Positions 1-6,801 of a stretch of 13,307 bases of DNA are shown here, in pieces. Source of the stretch: Kiritimatiellia bacterium (GTDB lineage: Bacteria > Verrucomicrobiota > Kiritimatiellia > RFP12 > DVOR01); the NCBI GenBank assembly GCA_900771325.1, contig CAAGNN010000070.1:1-13307 (forward strand). The letters run 5' to 3'. Under the pieces are notes generated by a model. The model was not told the origin of the DNA, made no database searches, and saw only the letters and a program-made list of their open reading frames with translations. Each line of letters opens with the position of its first letter. Position 1 is the first letter of the stretch. The position numbers and the translations under genes were made by a program.

Positions 1-225
1 CGCGCGGATATGGTGGTCAAGCTGCCGGACTTCATCTACCTCTTCGAGTTCAAGACCGACGGCACGACCGCTCAAGAGGCCCTTCAGCAGATTAAGGACA
101 AGGGCTACACCACGCCTTATCTCCACGACGGCCGCCCGCTCGTCATCGTCGGCCTCTCCTTCCACAAGGGCAAACGCGAACTCCAGGGTATTGCCTACGA
201 GGACCTCCCCTCGCAGAGGGCGTGA
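1..225 (+). CDS. C-terminal end of a PD-(D/E)XK nuclease-domain protein of the AAA-ATPase-like family (5' end outside window)
   Basis: Reading frame 1 is open from the first base and ends at a TGA (223-225), giving 74 visible residues. They contain the core of a PD-(D/E)XK nuclease fold: Asp3 in R-A-D-M-V-V, then hydrophobic strand residues leading to Glu16-Phe-Lys18 (the E-x-K pair), then the helix A-L-Q-Q-I-K-D-K-G-Y. This is the layout of the C-terminal domain (PDDEXK_9 type, formerly DUF1703) that follows an AAA-ATPase-like domain in a family often present in many copies per genome in Bacteroidetes and PVC bacteria. The biological role of the family is not settled; a defence or mobile-element link has been suggested. 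The true start is upstream of the window, and the first in-frame ATG at 10 is not the start because the motif begins before it. The gene converges on tgt. Confidence 0.8.
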   Translation, partial: RADMVVKLPDFIYLFEFKTDGTTAQEALQQIKDKGYTTPYLHDGRPLVIVGLSFHKGKRELQGIAYEDLPSQRA

Positions 226-229
226 GGGA

Positions 230-374
230 GCCGCGAGGACGCGGCCCGTCAAAACGGGCAAAGCAAGACGCTTAGTTGCGGCCCTTCGGGCCTCTCGGCC
301 GACGTGCCCGGAGGGCGCGTCGGCCGGGGTGGAGCGCCCCGCGCTCCCGAGGGGTGTGGGGGCGAGTGAGCCCC
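230..374. repeat. Chain of seven GC-rich hairpins in the convergent intergenic region
   Basis: The 173-base gap between the left-edge gene and the tgt stop codon has no gene. It holds consecutive short inverted repeats: 230-245 (6-bp arms, loop AGGA), 244-259 (6-bp arms, loop CAAA), 261-273 (4-bp arms), 280-292 (5-bp arms, loop TTC), 297-325 (13-bp arms with one G-T wobble, loop GGA), 331-347 (7-bp perfect arms, loop CCC) and 359-374 (5-bp arms). None is followed by a T-run on either strand, so none is a canonical intrinsic terminator. The strong 297-325 stem could still end transcripts or protect 3' ends from either side. A REP-like element or a structured RNA are alternatives. Confidence 0.65.
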
Positions 375-398
375 TACACAGCGGCGGGGGTGGAGGCC

Positions 399-1550
399 TT
401 AGCGGACTTCGCCGCGGGTGGGGTGTTCGCGGAGGCGGGCGTAGGCTTCGGCGCGGAAGTCGCGGAAGCAGTCGTTGGCGATGGCTTGGCGCATACGCTC
501 CATAAAGCGGAGGTAGCAGTGGATGTTGTGGAGGGTGAGGAGGCGGTAGCCGAGCATCTCGGAGGTGTTGAGGAGATGGCGGACGTAGCCGCGGGTGTAG
601 CGCGCGCAGCAGGGGCAGGTGCAGCCGGGCTCGACGGGGAGGTTGGAAGATTTCCAGGCGCCGGCTTTGACGGGGTAAGGGCCGTCGTTGGTGAAGGCCG
701 AGCCGTTGCGGGCGTTGCGGGTGGGGATGACGCAGTCGAACATGTCGCAGCCCATCCCGACGGCTTCGGTCATTTGCCAGAGGTCGCCCAGGCCCATCAC
801 GTAGCGGGGGCGGTGGCGAGGCATAAAGGGGACCGAGTCGCCAATGCCTTTGAGGATGAAGGGCTCGGGTTCGCCGACGGAGACGCCGCCAACGGCAAAG
901 CCGTCGAGGCCGTCTTGCTCCATTGCGGCGAGTTCGAGGGCGCAGTGTTTGCGCAGGTGGGCGTATTCCGAGCCTTGGACGATGCCGAAATAGAGCTGGC
1001 CCTCGGCGCGGGGTTGCTCCAGGCAGACGCGTGCCCAGCGAAGGGTCTTCTCGACGCTCTTGGCGGCGTAATCGGGCGTGGCGGGATAGGGAATGCACTC
1101 ATCGAAGAGCATCGCGATGTCCGAGCCCAGGACGCGCTGGACGGCCATCGACTCCTTGGGGCCCATAAAGAGGCGGCGGCCATCGATGTGCGATTGGAAG
1201 GAGACGCCTTCCTCGGTGATTTTGCGCAAGGAGGAGAGGGAGAAGACCTGGAAGCCGCCCGAGTCGGTGAGGATGGGGCCGTGCCAATCTTGGAAGGCGT
1301 GTAGGCCGCCGAGCTGCTCCATCACCTCCATCCCGGGGCGGAGCATCAGGTGGTAGGTGTTGCCGAGGATGATGGGCGCTCGCAGGGCTTCGAGGTCGTC
1401 GGCCGCGAGGGTCTTGACGGTGGCCTGGGTGCCCACGGGCATAAAGACGGGGGTCTCGACGGGGCCGTGGTGGGTCCAGAGGCGACCGAGGCGGGCGCCG
1501 GTGTGAGCGTCTTCGTGGAGGATTTCGTAGGTGCCGACAGGGCAGGACAT
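399..1550 (-). CDS. tgt: Queuine/preQ1 tRNA-guanine transglycosylase
   Basis: Exchanges the wobble guanine of GUN-anticodon tRNAs for the queuosine precursor preQ1. The 383 residues match the usual length of bacterial Tgt. The active-site segment T-D-S-G-G-F-Q-V-F puts the general acid/base Asp at 96. The nucleophile Asp272 lies in F-D-C-V-I-P-T-R-N-A-R-N-G. The structural zinc site is complete: Cys310, Cys312, Cys315 and His341. Family motifs G-N-T-Y-H-L (63-68), F-D-E-C (149-152) and G-I-V-Q-G (189-193) are present. The substrate loop reads G-G-V-S-V-G-E (221-227) where well-studied bacterial enzymes have G-G-L-A-V-G-E; whether this affects base choice is unknown. The ATG at 1550 has only a weak Shine-Dalgarno match. 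It follows pdxJ by 138 bases on the same strand, and that leader carries the heptamer repeats. Confidence 0.96.
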   Translation of the reverse strand: MSCPVGTYEILHEDAHTGARLGRLWTHHGPVETPVFMPVGTQATVKTLAADDLEALRAPIILGNTYHLMLRPGMEVMEQLGGLHAFQDWHGPILTDSGGFQVFSLSSLRKITEEGVSFQSHIDGRRLFMGPKESMAVQRVLGSDIAMLFDECIPYPATPDYAAKSVEKTLRWARVCLEQPRAEGQLYFGIVQGSEYAHLRKHCALELAAMEQDGLDGFAVGGVSVGEPEPFILKGIGDSVPFMPRHRPRYVMGLGDLWQMTEAVGMGCDMFDCVIPTRNARNGSAFTNDGPYPVKAGAWKSSNLPVEPGCTCPCCARYTRGYVRHLLNTSEMLGYRLLTLHNIHCYLRFMERMRQAIANDCFRDFRAEAYARLREHPTRGEVR

Positions 1551-1572
1551 AGGGGAACTCGCTTCGCTCGTA

Positions 1573-1693
1573 GAGGACGGATGACAGAGGACGGATGACA
1601 GAGCGCGTGCCGCGACGGACAGACTTCGGTTATTGGACCGGCCGCGTCACCGCTGGCACCAGCGCCGTCCTCTGTCATCTGTCATCTGTCATC
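1573..1693. repeat. Inverted pair of 7-bp tandem repeat arrays (GATGACA/GAGGACG) in the tgt leader
   Basis: On the plus strand four heptamers stand head to tail at 1573-1600: GAGGACG, GATGACA, GAGGACG, GATGACA. On the minus strand four more stand at 1666-1693: GATGACA three times, then GAGGACG. The two blocks are in opposite orientation, 65 bases apart. They include a perfect 15-bp inverted repeat (1580-1594 with 1665-1679) and can pair in more than one register. A small hairpin (1651-1664) sits between them. The outermost heptamer contains the pdxJ stop codon (1689-1691). The arrays lie wholly in the pdxJ-tgt spacer and tgt 5' leader. Confidence 0.9.
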
Positions 1694-2411
1694 TCTTAAT
1701 CGCTTCGACCATATCGCGCACGGCTTGCTCGATGCCGACGAAGAGGGCGTGGGCGACGATGCTGTGGCCGATGTTGAGGGTGTCGAGGTTGGGGATGTCG
1801 AGCAGCGGCTTGACGTTGGCCATCGTGAGGCCGTGGCCGGCGTTGACGCGCAGGCCGAGGGTGGCGCCGTAGGCGGCGGCATCGTGGAGGGCCTCGACTT
1901 CGCGCTTGAGGGCGTCGCCGGTGGCGTTGGCGTAGGCGCCGGTGTGGAGCTCAACGTAGGGCGCGCCGAGTTCGGCGGCGGCTTCGAGCTGCTTGCGCTC
2001 GGGGGCGATGAAGAGCGAGACGTGGGTGCCGTTGGCCGCGAGGGCCGCGACGGTGGGGCGAAGGGCTTCGAGCTGGCCGGCGGCGTCGAGGCCGCCTTCG
2101 GTGGTGAGCTCCTGGCGGCGCTCGGGAACGAGGCAGACTTCGTCGGGGCGGACTTCAAGGGCGATGCGGACGATCTCGGGGTTGTTGGCCATCTCGAGGT
2201 TCATCCGGGTGGTGAGGGTCTTGCGCAGGGTGTAGACGTCGGCATCCTGGATGTGGCGGCGGTCTTCGCGCAGGTGGATGGTGATGCCGTCGGCACCGCC
2301 GCGTTCGGCGAGGCGGGCGATCTCCACGAGGTTGGGATAGTCGACGCCACGGGCCTGGCGGAGAGTGGCGGCATGGTCGATGTTAACGCCGAGCTTGAGA
2401 GGAGTGAGCAT
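1689..2411 (-). CDS. pdxJ: Pyridoxine 5'-phosphate synthase
   Basis: Last step of the DXP-dependent vitamin B6 pathway: condenses 3-amino-1-hydroxyacetone phosphate with 1-deoxyxylulose 5-phosphate to pyridoxine 5'-phosphate. At 240 residues it is full length for this TIM-barrel family. Visible signatures are G-V-N-I-D-H (8-13), H-L-R-E-D-R-R-H-I (46-54), the catalytic Glu73 in N-L-E-M-A, L-V-P-E-R-R-Q-E-L-T-T-E-G-G (94-107), His193 in N-A-G-H-G-L, and the phosphate-binding N-I-G-H-S-I near the C-terminus. All residues expected for catalysis are there. The ATG at 2411 is preceded by AAAGG with a six-base gap. A second, unrelated heptamer array sits directly upstream. The next gene downstream is tgt, and the two are likely co-transcribed. 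Confidence 0.97.
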   Translation of the reverse strand: MLTPLKLGVNIDHAATLRQARGVDYPNLVEIARLAERGGADGITIHLREDRRHIQDADVYTLRKTLTTRMNLEMANNPEIVRIALEVRPDEVCLVPERRQELTTEGGLDAAGQLEALRPTVAALAANGTHVSLFIAPERKQLEAAAELGAPYVELHTGAYANATGDALKREVEALHDAAAYGATLGLRVNAGHGLTMANVKPLLDIPNLDTLNIGHSIVAHALFVGIEQAVRDMVEAIKR

Positions 2412-2421
2412 AGGGGACCTT

Positions 2422-2470
2422 TAGCTGTTAGCGGTTAGCTGCTAGCTGTTAGCAGGTGGCGGTTAGCGCG
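2422..2470. repeat. Seven-unit 7-bp tandem repeat (TAGCTGT type) in the pdxJ leader
   Basis: Seven consecutive 7-base units on the plus strand: TAGCTGT, TAGCGGT, TAGCTGC, TAGCTGT, TAGCAGG, TGGCGGT, TAGCGCG. Six begin with TAGC; the last three bases vary. It lies 10 bases upstream of the pdxJ start codon, between the hairpin behind the DUF481 gene and pdxJ. I found no convincing -35/-10 pair in this spacer. Confidence 0.85.
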
Positions 2471-2492
2471 CGTTTCGCAATGGATAGACTAA

Positions 2493-2516
2493 GGGCGGGG
2501 CAGCGAGACCCCGCCC
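2493..2516 (-). terminator. Candidate terminator hairpin after the DUF481 gene
   Basis: Perfect 8-bp GC stem, GGGCGGGG pairing with CCCCGCCC, around an 8-base loop, 15 bases past the stop codon of the 2532-3632 gene in its direction of transcription. The following bases on the minus strand are TTAGTCTATCC, so the U-tract is poor. It plausibly marks the end of the long export operon but may act mainly as a 3'-end stabiliser. Confidence 0.55.
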
Positions 2517-2531
2517 ATTGGCTATTACGGC

Positions 2532-3632
2532 TTACCAGGACTTCTTGAGGCGGATGTACCAGGTTGTGTCGGTGTGGTTCATCCCGGGCTCGGGCTGGGT
2601 CTGGTACTCGTTGCGCATACCGGCCTCGAGGGAGATGTCCGAGAGGCGAGAGTCGATGGTCGCGAGTTCGCTCAAGAGATAGGAGAGCTTGGACTCGTGG
2701 ACGAGAGTACCCTTGCCGAGGTCGTCGATGAGCGGGGTGTAGGTGATCTCGGTGTTCCACTGAACGCCGTTGGAGAAGTCGTAGTGGAAGAGGAGGCCAA
2801 GATCGAGGGCGATGTCGCTGTCGGTAATACGGTTGTCGGAGTTCTCTTCGTGGGTGTAGTGCTCCACATAGGTGTGGGCGAGACCGGCGCGGAAGCGCAG
2901 AAGCGAGACCCCCTTCTCGGTCTTCTCGTTCCAGAAGTAGAGGCCGTAGCCAACACCAAAGACGTTGCGCAACTTGTAGTCGTTGAAGCGGTTGTGCTGG
3001 GCTTCGTCGCGGACGTACCAGGAGAAGTAGTCGTAGGGGCGGTGCTCAAAGTCGAGGCCGCCGATGTAGCGCTCGGCGGTGAGTTCGCCCTCGGAGCGGG
3101 TCTTGTTGAACGAACCGTAGAGCTTGAAGGTGGTCTCTTCGCCCGTGCGCACGGCATCGGCGTAGGCCGAGACGGAGAGGTCGTTGGAGGCCCCGGAGTT
3201 GCCGGTGATGCCGAGGCTGGCGGAGTAGGCCCAGCGCTTGATTGGGGGGAAGTCGGGGTCGGTGTCGCCGGGGGTCCAGAGAGTGGAGGCTTCGGTGATG
3301 GCCAGGGCCTCGGCCTTCTCCTGGGTGGGGATGAGGATGGTGTTGCCCTCGGCATCGCGACCGACCTTCACGAGGGTCTTAGCCTCTTCGTTGGCCGGGT
3401 CGGTGCGGACGTAGAACTCGCCCTCGGCGGTGTAGTCGACCTTGGCGACCTTGTCCTTGGCAATGGCGAGGGTGCCGGCGAAGTCGGTCTCGATGGTGAT
3501 GTTGCCGCCCTGGATGCCCTTGATGGTGCCGTGGAGGACATCACCGGCGGTGGTGGTGATGGTGTCGGCCTGGAGTGTGGCGCCGGAGACGGCGAGTAGG
3601 CAGGCGAAGAGGGAGAGCGTGGAGTGTTTCAT
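2532..3632 (-). CDS. DUF481-family outer-membrane beta-barrel protein
   Basis: A 366-residue secreted protein with a signal peptide (Lys2, hydrophobic 5-20, likely cleavage after Ala22). Residues about 24-70 form a small beta-rich SH3-like module with the pattern G-D-V-L-H-G-T-I and E-T-D-F-A-G-T-L. After a linker, residues about 130-366 alternate polar and aromatic positions as in a transmembrane beta-barrel and end in K-K-S-W, an aromatic C-terminus typical for outer-membrane insertion. This layout is that of DUF481 (PF04338) proteins, whose cargo is unknown. Its ATG overlaps the rsmI stop codon as ATGA (3629-3632), and its Shine-Dalgarno (AGGAAG) lies inside the end of rsmI, so the two are translationally coupled. 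It is the last gene of the export operon. A structural or transport role in the outer membrane is inference. Confidence 0.85.
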   Translation of the reverse strand: MKHSTLSLFACLLAVSGATLQADTITTTAGDVLHGTIKGIQGGNITIETDFAGTLAIAKDKVAKVDYTAEGEFYVRTDPANEEAKTLVKVGRDAEGNTILIPTQEKAEALAITEASTLWTPGDTDPDFPPIKRWAYSASLGITGNSGASNDLSVSAYADAVRTGEETTFKLYGSFNKTRSEGELTAERYIGGLDFEHRPYDYFSWYVRDEAQHNRFNDYKLRNVFGVGYGLYFWNEKTEKGVSLLRFRAGLAHTYVEHYTHEENSDNRITDSDIALDLGLLFHYDFSNGVQWNTEITYTPLIDDLGKGTLVHESKLSYLLSELATIDSRLSDISLEAGMRNEYQTQPEPGMNHTDTTWYIRLKKSW

Positions 3633-4357
3633 AGGTTTTCTTCCTGTGTGTCGGAATGGTCGAACTTCGGGTTGGCCCCAGCAATGACATAGGTGGCTTC
3701 ACCCTTCGGCGGGTGGGCCACAAGTAAATCGATGACTTCGGAGAGGGTGCCGCGCAGGACGCGTTCGTGTACCTTGGTCATCTCCAGGCAGACGGCGCAC
3801 TCGCGCTCGCCAAAGACTTCGCGGGCGGCCTTGAGGCTGGCAGCCAGGCGGAAGGGCGATTCCAGGCAGATGAGGGTGTGCGGCAGGTCGCGCTCTTGCT
3901 CGAAGAACTTGCGCAGGGCCCCGGCTTTGCGCGGCGGGAAGCCCTTGAAGGTGTAGCTGGAGGTGGGCAGCCCCGAGAGCAGGAGGGCGAGCTCCACGCT
4001 GCACGGCCCGGGCAGGACGGTGTAGGGCAAACCCTCGGTGGCGAAGGTGCGCAGGACGCGGTAGCCCGGGTCGCTAATGCCCGGGTAGCCGCCGTCGGAG
4101 CAAAGCGCCACGGGCACGCCCGAGCGGACGAAGCCGACGATGCGTTGCGTGACCTGTTCCTCGTTGCCCTGGCGGTAGGAGAACATCTCCGGGCGGGGAA
4201 TCTCGAGCGCCGAGAGGAGCTGCCAGGTGCGGCGCGTGTCCTCACAGGCGATGACAGGGGCGGCGGCCAGGGTCGCACGGACGCGGTCGGAGAGGTCCGC
4301 CAGATTGCCGAGCGGAGTGGCCACCACGTAGAGCTGGGGGACCAGCGCGCTAGTCAT
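3629..4357 (-). CDS. rsmI: 16S rRNA (cytidine(1402)-2'-O)-methyltransferase, short form
   Basis: Methylates the ribose of C1402 in the 16S rRNA decoding centre using SAM. Signatures of this tetrapyrrole-methylase-fold family are present in order: L-Y-V-V-A-T-P-L-G-N-L (9-19), C-E-D-T-R-R-T (38-44), S-D-G-G-Y-P-G-I-S-D-P-G (87-98), P-G-P-C-S (116-120), G-L-P-T-S-S-Y-T-F-K-G-F, and K-G-E-A near the end. Several positions deviate from the common consensus (D-A-G-T-P becomes D-G-G-Y-P, and P-G-P-S-A becomes P-G-P-C-S). The protein has 242 residues against about 286 in E. coli, so the C-terminal extension of longer members is missing. The start overlaps the kinase gene by 8 bases without a clear Shine-Dalgarno, which suggests coupled translation. 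Function is recognised by motif only. Confidence 0.88.
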   Translation of the reverse strand: MTSALVPQLYVVATPLGNLADLSDRVRATLAAAPVIACEDTRRTWQLLSALEIPRPEMFSYRQGNEEQVTQRIVGFVRSGVPVALCSDGGYPGISDPGYRVLRTFATEGLPYTVLPGPCSVELALLLSGLPTSSYTFKGFPPRKAGALRKFFEQERDLPHTLICLESPFRLAASLKAAREVFGERECAVCLEMTKVHERVLRGTLSEVIDLLVAHPPKGEATYVIAGANPKFDHSDTQEENL

Positions 4358-6779
4358 CGTCGGAGGTCAGGCTTTCGTCGATGGGGCGGTCATCGGGGTT
4401 GGCCGCAGCCGCAGGGGTGTCCTTGGAGTTGACAGTGAAGACCGCCTTCTTGAGCTCCTCGGTGGATTCCTTGCCCTTGGTGCGGGGAACGTAGGTGCTG
4501 GTGGCGTAGCCGTAGCGCGTCTCGTACTTGCTAAAGCCAGCCCAACGGCCGAAGTCCACGTTGTTGACCACCACGCCGAGGATGCGCGCGCCCACTTCGG
4601 TGAGGCGGCGGGCGGCGAACTGGATGGGCCCAAAGCGGGTCTTGTCGGGCGTGGCCACGAGGAGGACCGAGTCGACGAGGTTGGCGAGCACAATCACGTC
4701 GCCCACCAGACCGAAGGGCGGGGAGTCGATGATGATGTGGTCGTAGTGCTTGCGGGCCCAGGCGAAGAACTCGGTGATGATGTTCGTGCCCATCAGGACC
4801 GAGGGGCTGATGGAGTTGGAGGCGCGCGAGAAGACCACGCTCAGGTTCGGGACCTCGGTCTCCTGCGGGAGGGAATCGAAGAGCGCGGCATCGTTGCGCG
4901 CGAGAATGTGCGGGAGGGAGGGGAAGCTGTGCACATCGCGCCCGAAGATGCCCGCCAGGCGCGGACGGCGCATATCGAAGTCCACCAGGAGCGTGCGCTG
5001 GCCGGCCTGGGCGTAGGCGATGGCCAGGTTGGTGGAGGTACAGGTCTTGCCCTCGGCCGGCTGGGTGGACATGCAGAGGATGACGGTGGTCAGGTCGTGG
5101 TAGGTGGGCGAATCGAGGAGGTTGCGCAGGCCGGCCATCGACTCAGCGTACTGCGAGAAGGGGTCGGCGTGCGTGGTGAGGGCCACCTGCTGGCGTTGCT
5201 TGCGCCGCAAGTGCGGGAAGACGGCCAGGGCCTTGAGGCGCAGGCGCTGCTCGATGTCCGTCACGCCCACGAGCTTGTCTTCCATGTGGTCGAGCAGGAG
5301 CACGAAGACCACGCCGATGAAGGTGCCCAGGAGGATGCCCGCGCCGAAGATGATGTAGGGGTTGGGCGAGGCGGGCTTCTCGGGGACGAGCGCCGGGCGA
5401 ACGGTCTTGATGGTGGCGGCGTTCTCGTCGGCCTTCAACTCGGCCACGCGGACACGGGTGCGCAGGTCGGTGGCTTTCTGGACTTCGATTTCGCGGGTAC
5501 GCTCGAGCTGCTGGATGGCCATCTGGGCGCTGATGATGTCGGTGTCCAGGCCGATGAGGCGGGCGCGCAGCCCCGAGGCCTCCTCAACCACCGGCTGACG
5601 CTGGCGCTCCAGGAAGTCGAGCTGGGCCTTGGCGGTGGTGTAAGCGCGCTGGGCGGTCTCCACGAACTGGTCGCGATAGACCTCCTCCTCGCGGGCCTTG
5701 AGCTTGACGTCGGGGTGGTTCTCGGTCAGGCGCGTGAGGAGGGTCTTCTTGGCCACGGCCGTCTCCTGCCAGCGCTGGAAGGTGGTGGCGATTTCCGAAG
5801 CGCGCGGAATGCTCTCGGGCAGGGTGCCGAACTGGGTGGGATCTTCCTTGATGGCCGAGAGGGCGATGAGCAGTTCCTTGGCGGTGGAGATCTGCGTCTC
5901 AAGGGCGATGGCACGCGAATCGAGCGAGGAGAGGCGCGACTGGGTGTTCTCGCGCTCGCGGTTGAGGCTGTCGATCTTACGGCTCTTGCGCAGCTCCAGG
6001 AGGTCGTTGTCGAGCTGGGCGAGGATGTGCTCCTCATTGTCGAGGGTGGCGGTGAGGTAGGCCACGGCCGTCTCGGAGATCATCTTGTTCTGCTCGCCCA
6101 TATAGGTCTTGCAGGTGGAGACGTAGGCGTTGGCGAGGTCGGCGGCCAGGGCCGGGTCGCGCGCGGCCACCGTCACCTTGACCAGGCGCGAGCCGGGCAC
6201 CAGGGTCATCTCGGTGTCTTCCTTGAGGATGTCCAGCAAGGTCTCGGTGGGGACGGCCGAGGCGGTGTGCTCGGTGCGATAGAGGTCGATGACCGACTTG
6301 TAGACAGCGGTGTTCTTGAAGAGCTCGCGGCGGGTGTTGAAGACCTCCTGGAGCGAGTTGGCCCCGCCGCCGCCGCCCATACCCTCATCGGCGTAGACCT
6401 GGCCGGGAATGAAGGTCTGGCTACGCACGAACATTTCGTAGTAGGCCTCGGCCTTCCAGGTGTAGGGGATAAGCTGGAAGATGACAAAGGCCGCGAGCAA
6501 GCCCAGGATGAGGAAGACGAAGATCGTCATCCAGTGGCCCGAGCAGACGCGGATGATGCGCCCAAGGCTCAGCGCGCCAGTGCCGCCCTCATCCTCGCCA
6601 CCGCCGCCGGAGGGGGCCGCGTAGGCCGAGCCGTAAGGCGACCCATAAGCACTACCATAAGAGGACGCACCGTAGACCGGCGTGCCGTAGGTGCTCCGCC
6701 CGCCGCCGCTACCCATAATCTGCGGAGTGTAGCGGTGATAATAGAGGCTCCGCCCCTTCTGATCTCCATCGTCTGCCAT
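4350..6779 (-). CDS. Wzz/BY-kinase fusion: polysaccharide co-polymerase with tyrosine autokinase domain
   Basis: Inner-membrane regulator of exopolysaccharide chain length and export, 809 residues, with both halves in one chain. Order: cytoplasmic Tyr/Gly/Ser-rich tail (1-70), first transmembrane helix (about 85-104), periplasmic region with long coiled coils (about 230-300 and 360-455), proline motif P-A-S-P-N-P (469-474), second helix (475-496), then the kinase. The kinase has E-S-M-A-G-L-R-N-L (546-554, equivalent of the oligomerisation motif), Walker A S-T-Q-P-A-E-G-K-T (571-579), Walker A' L-L-V-D-F-D (597-602) and Walker B I-I-I-D-S-P-P (682-688). A tyrosine cluster follows at 752, 756, 758 and 763, where BY-kinases autophosphorylate. 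The ATG has a good Shine-Dalgarno (GGAAAGGA). Odd: a second tyrosine-rich segment at the N-terminus (nine Tyr in residues 13-53). Confidence 0.93.
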   Translation of the reverse strand: MADDGDQKGRSLYYHRYTPQIMGSGGGRSTYGTPVYGASSYGSAYGSPYGSAYAAPSGGGGEDEGGTGALSLGRIIRVCSGHWMTIFVFLILGLLAAFVIFQLIPYTWKAEAYYEMFVRSQTFIPGQVYADEGMGGGGGANSLQEVFNTRRELFKNTAVYKSVIDLYRTEHTASAVPTETLLDILKEDTEMTLVPGSRLVKVTVAARDPALAADLANAYVSTCKTYMGEQNKMISETAVAYLTATLDNEEHILAQLDNDLLELRKSRKIDSLNRERENTQSRLSSLDSRAIALETQISTAKELLIALSAIKEDPTQFGTLPESIPRASEIATTFQRWQETAVAKKTLLTRLTENHPDVKLKAREEEVYRDQFVETAQRAYTTAKAQLDFLERQRQPVVEEASGLRARLIGLDTDIISAQMAIQQLERTREIEVQKATDLRTRVRVAELKADENAATIKTVRPALVPEKPASPNPYIIFGAGILLGTFIGVVFVLLLDHMEDKLVGVTDIEQRLRLKALAVFPHLRRKQRQQVALTTHADPFSQYAESMAGLRNLLDSPTYHDLTTVILCMSTQPAEGKTCTSTNLAIAYAQAGQRTLLVDFDMRRPRLAGIFGRDVHSFPSLPHILARNDAALFDSLPQETEVPNLSVVFSRASNSISPSVLMGTNIITEFFAWARKHYDHIIIDSPPFGLVGDVIVLANLVDSVLLVATPDKTRFGPIQFAARRLTEVGARILGVVVNNVDFGRWAGFSKYETRYGYATSTYVPRTKGKESTEELKKAVFTVNSKDTPAAAANPDDRPIDESLTSDDD

Positions 6780-6801
6780 CTTGCAATCCTTTCCAAATCT
6801 C

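Noticed and set aside
276..1304. 342-codon plus-strand frame over tgt
   Set aside because: Shadow of tgt; Ala/Gly/Val-rich translation without recognisable motifs.
2412..2531. Promoter for pdxJ in its leader
   Set aside because: TTGCGA is present on the minus strand, but no acceptable -10 lies 16-18 bases downstream; the region is dominated by the heptamer array.
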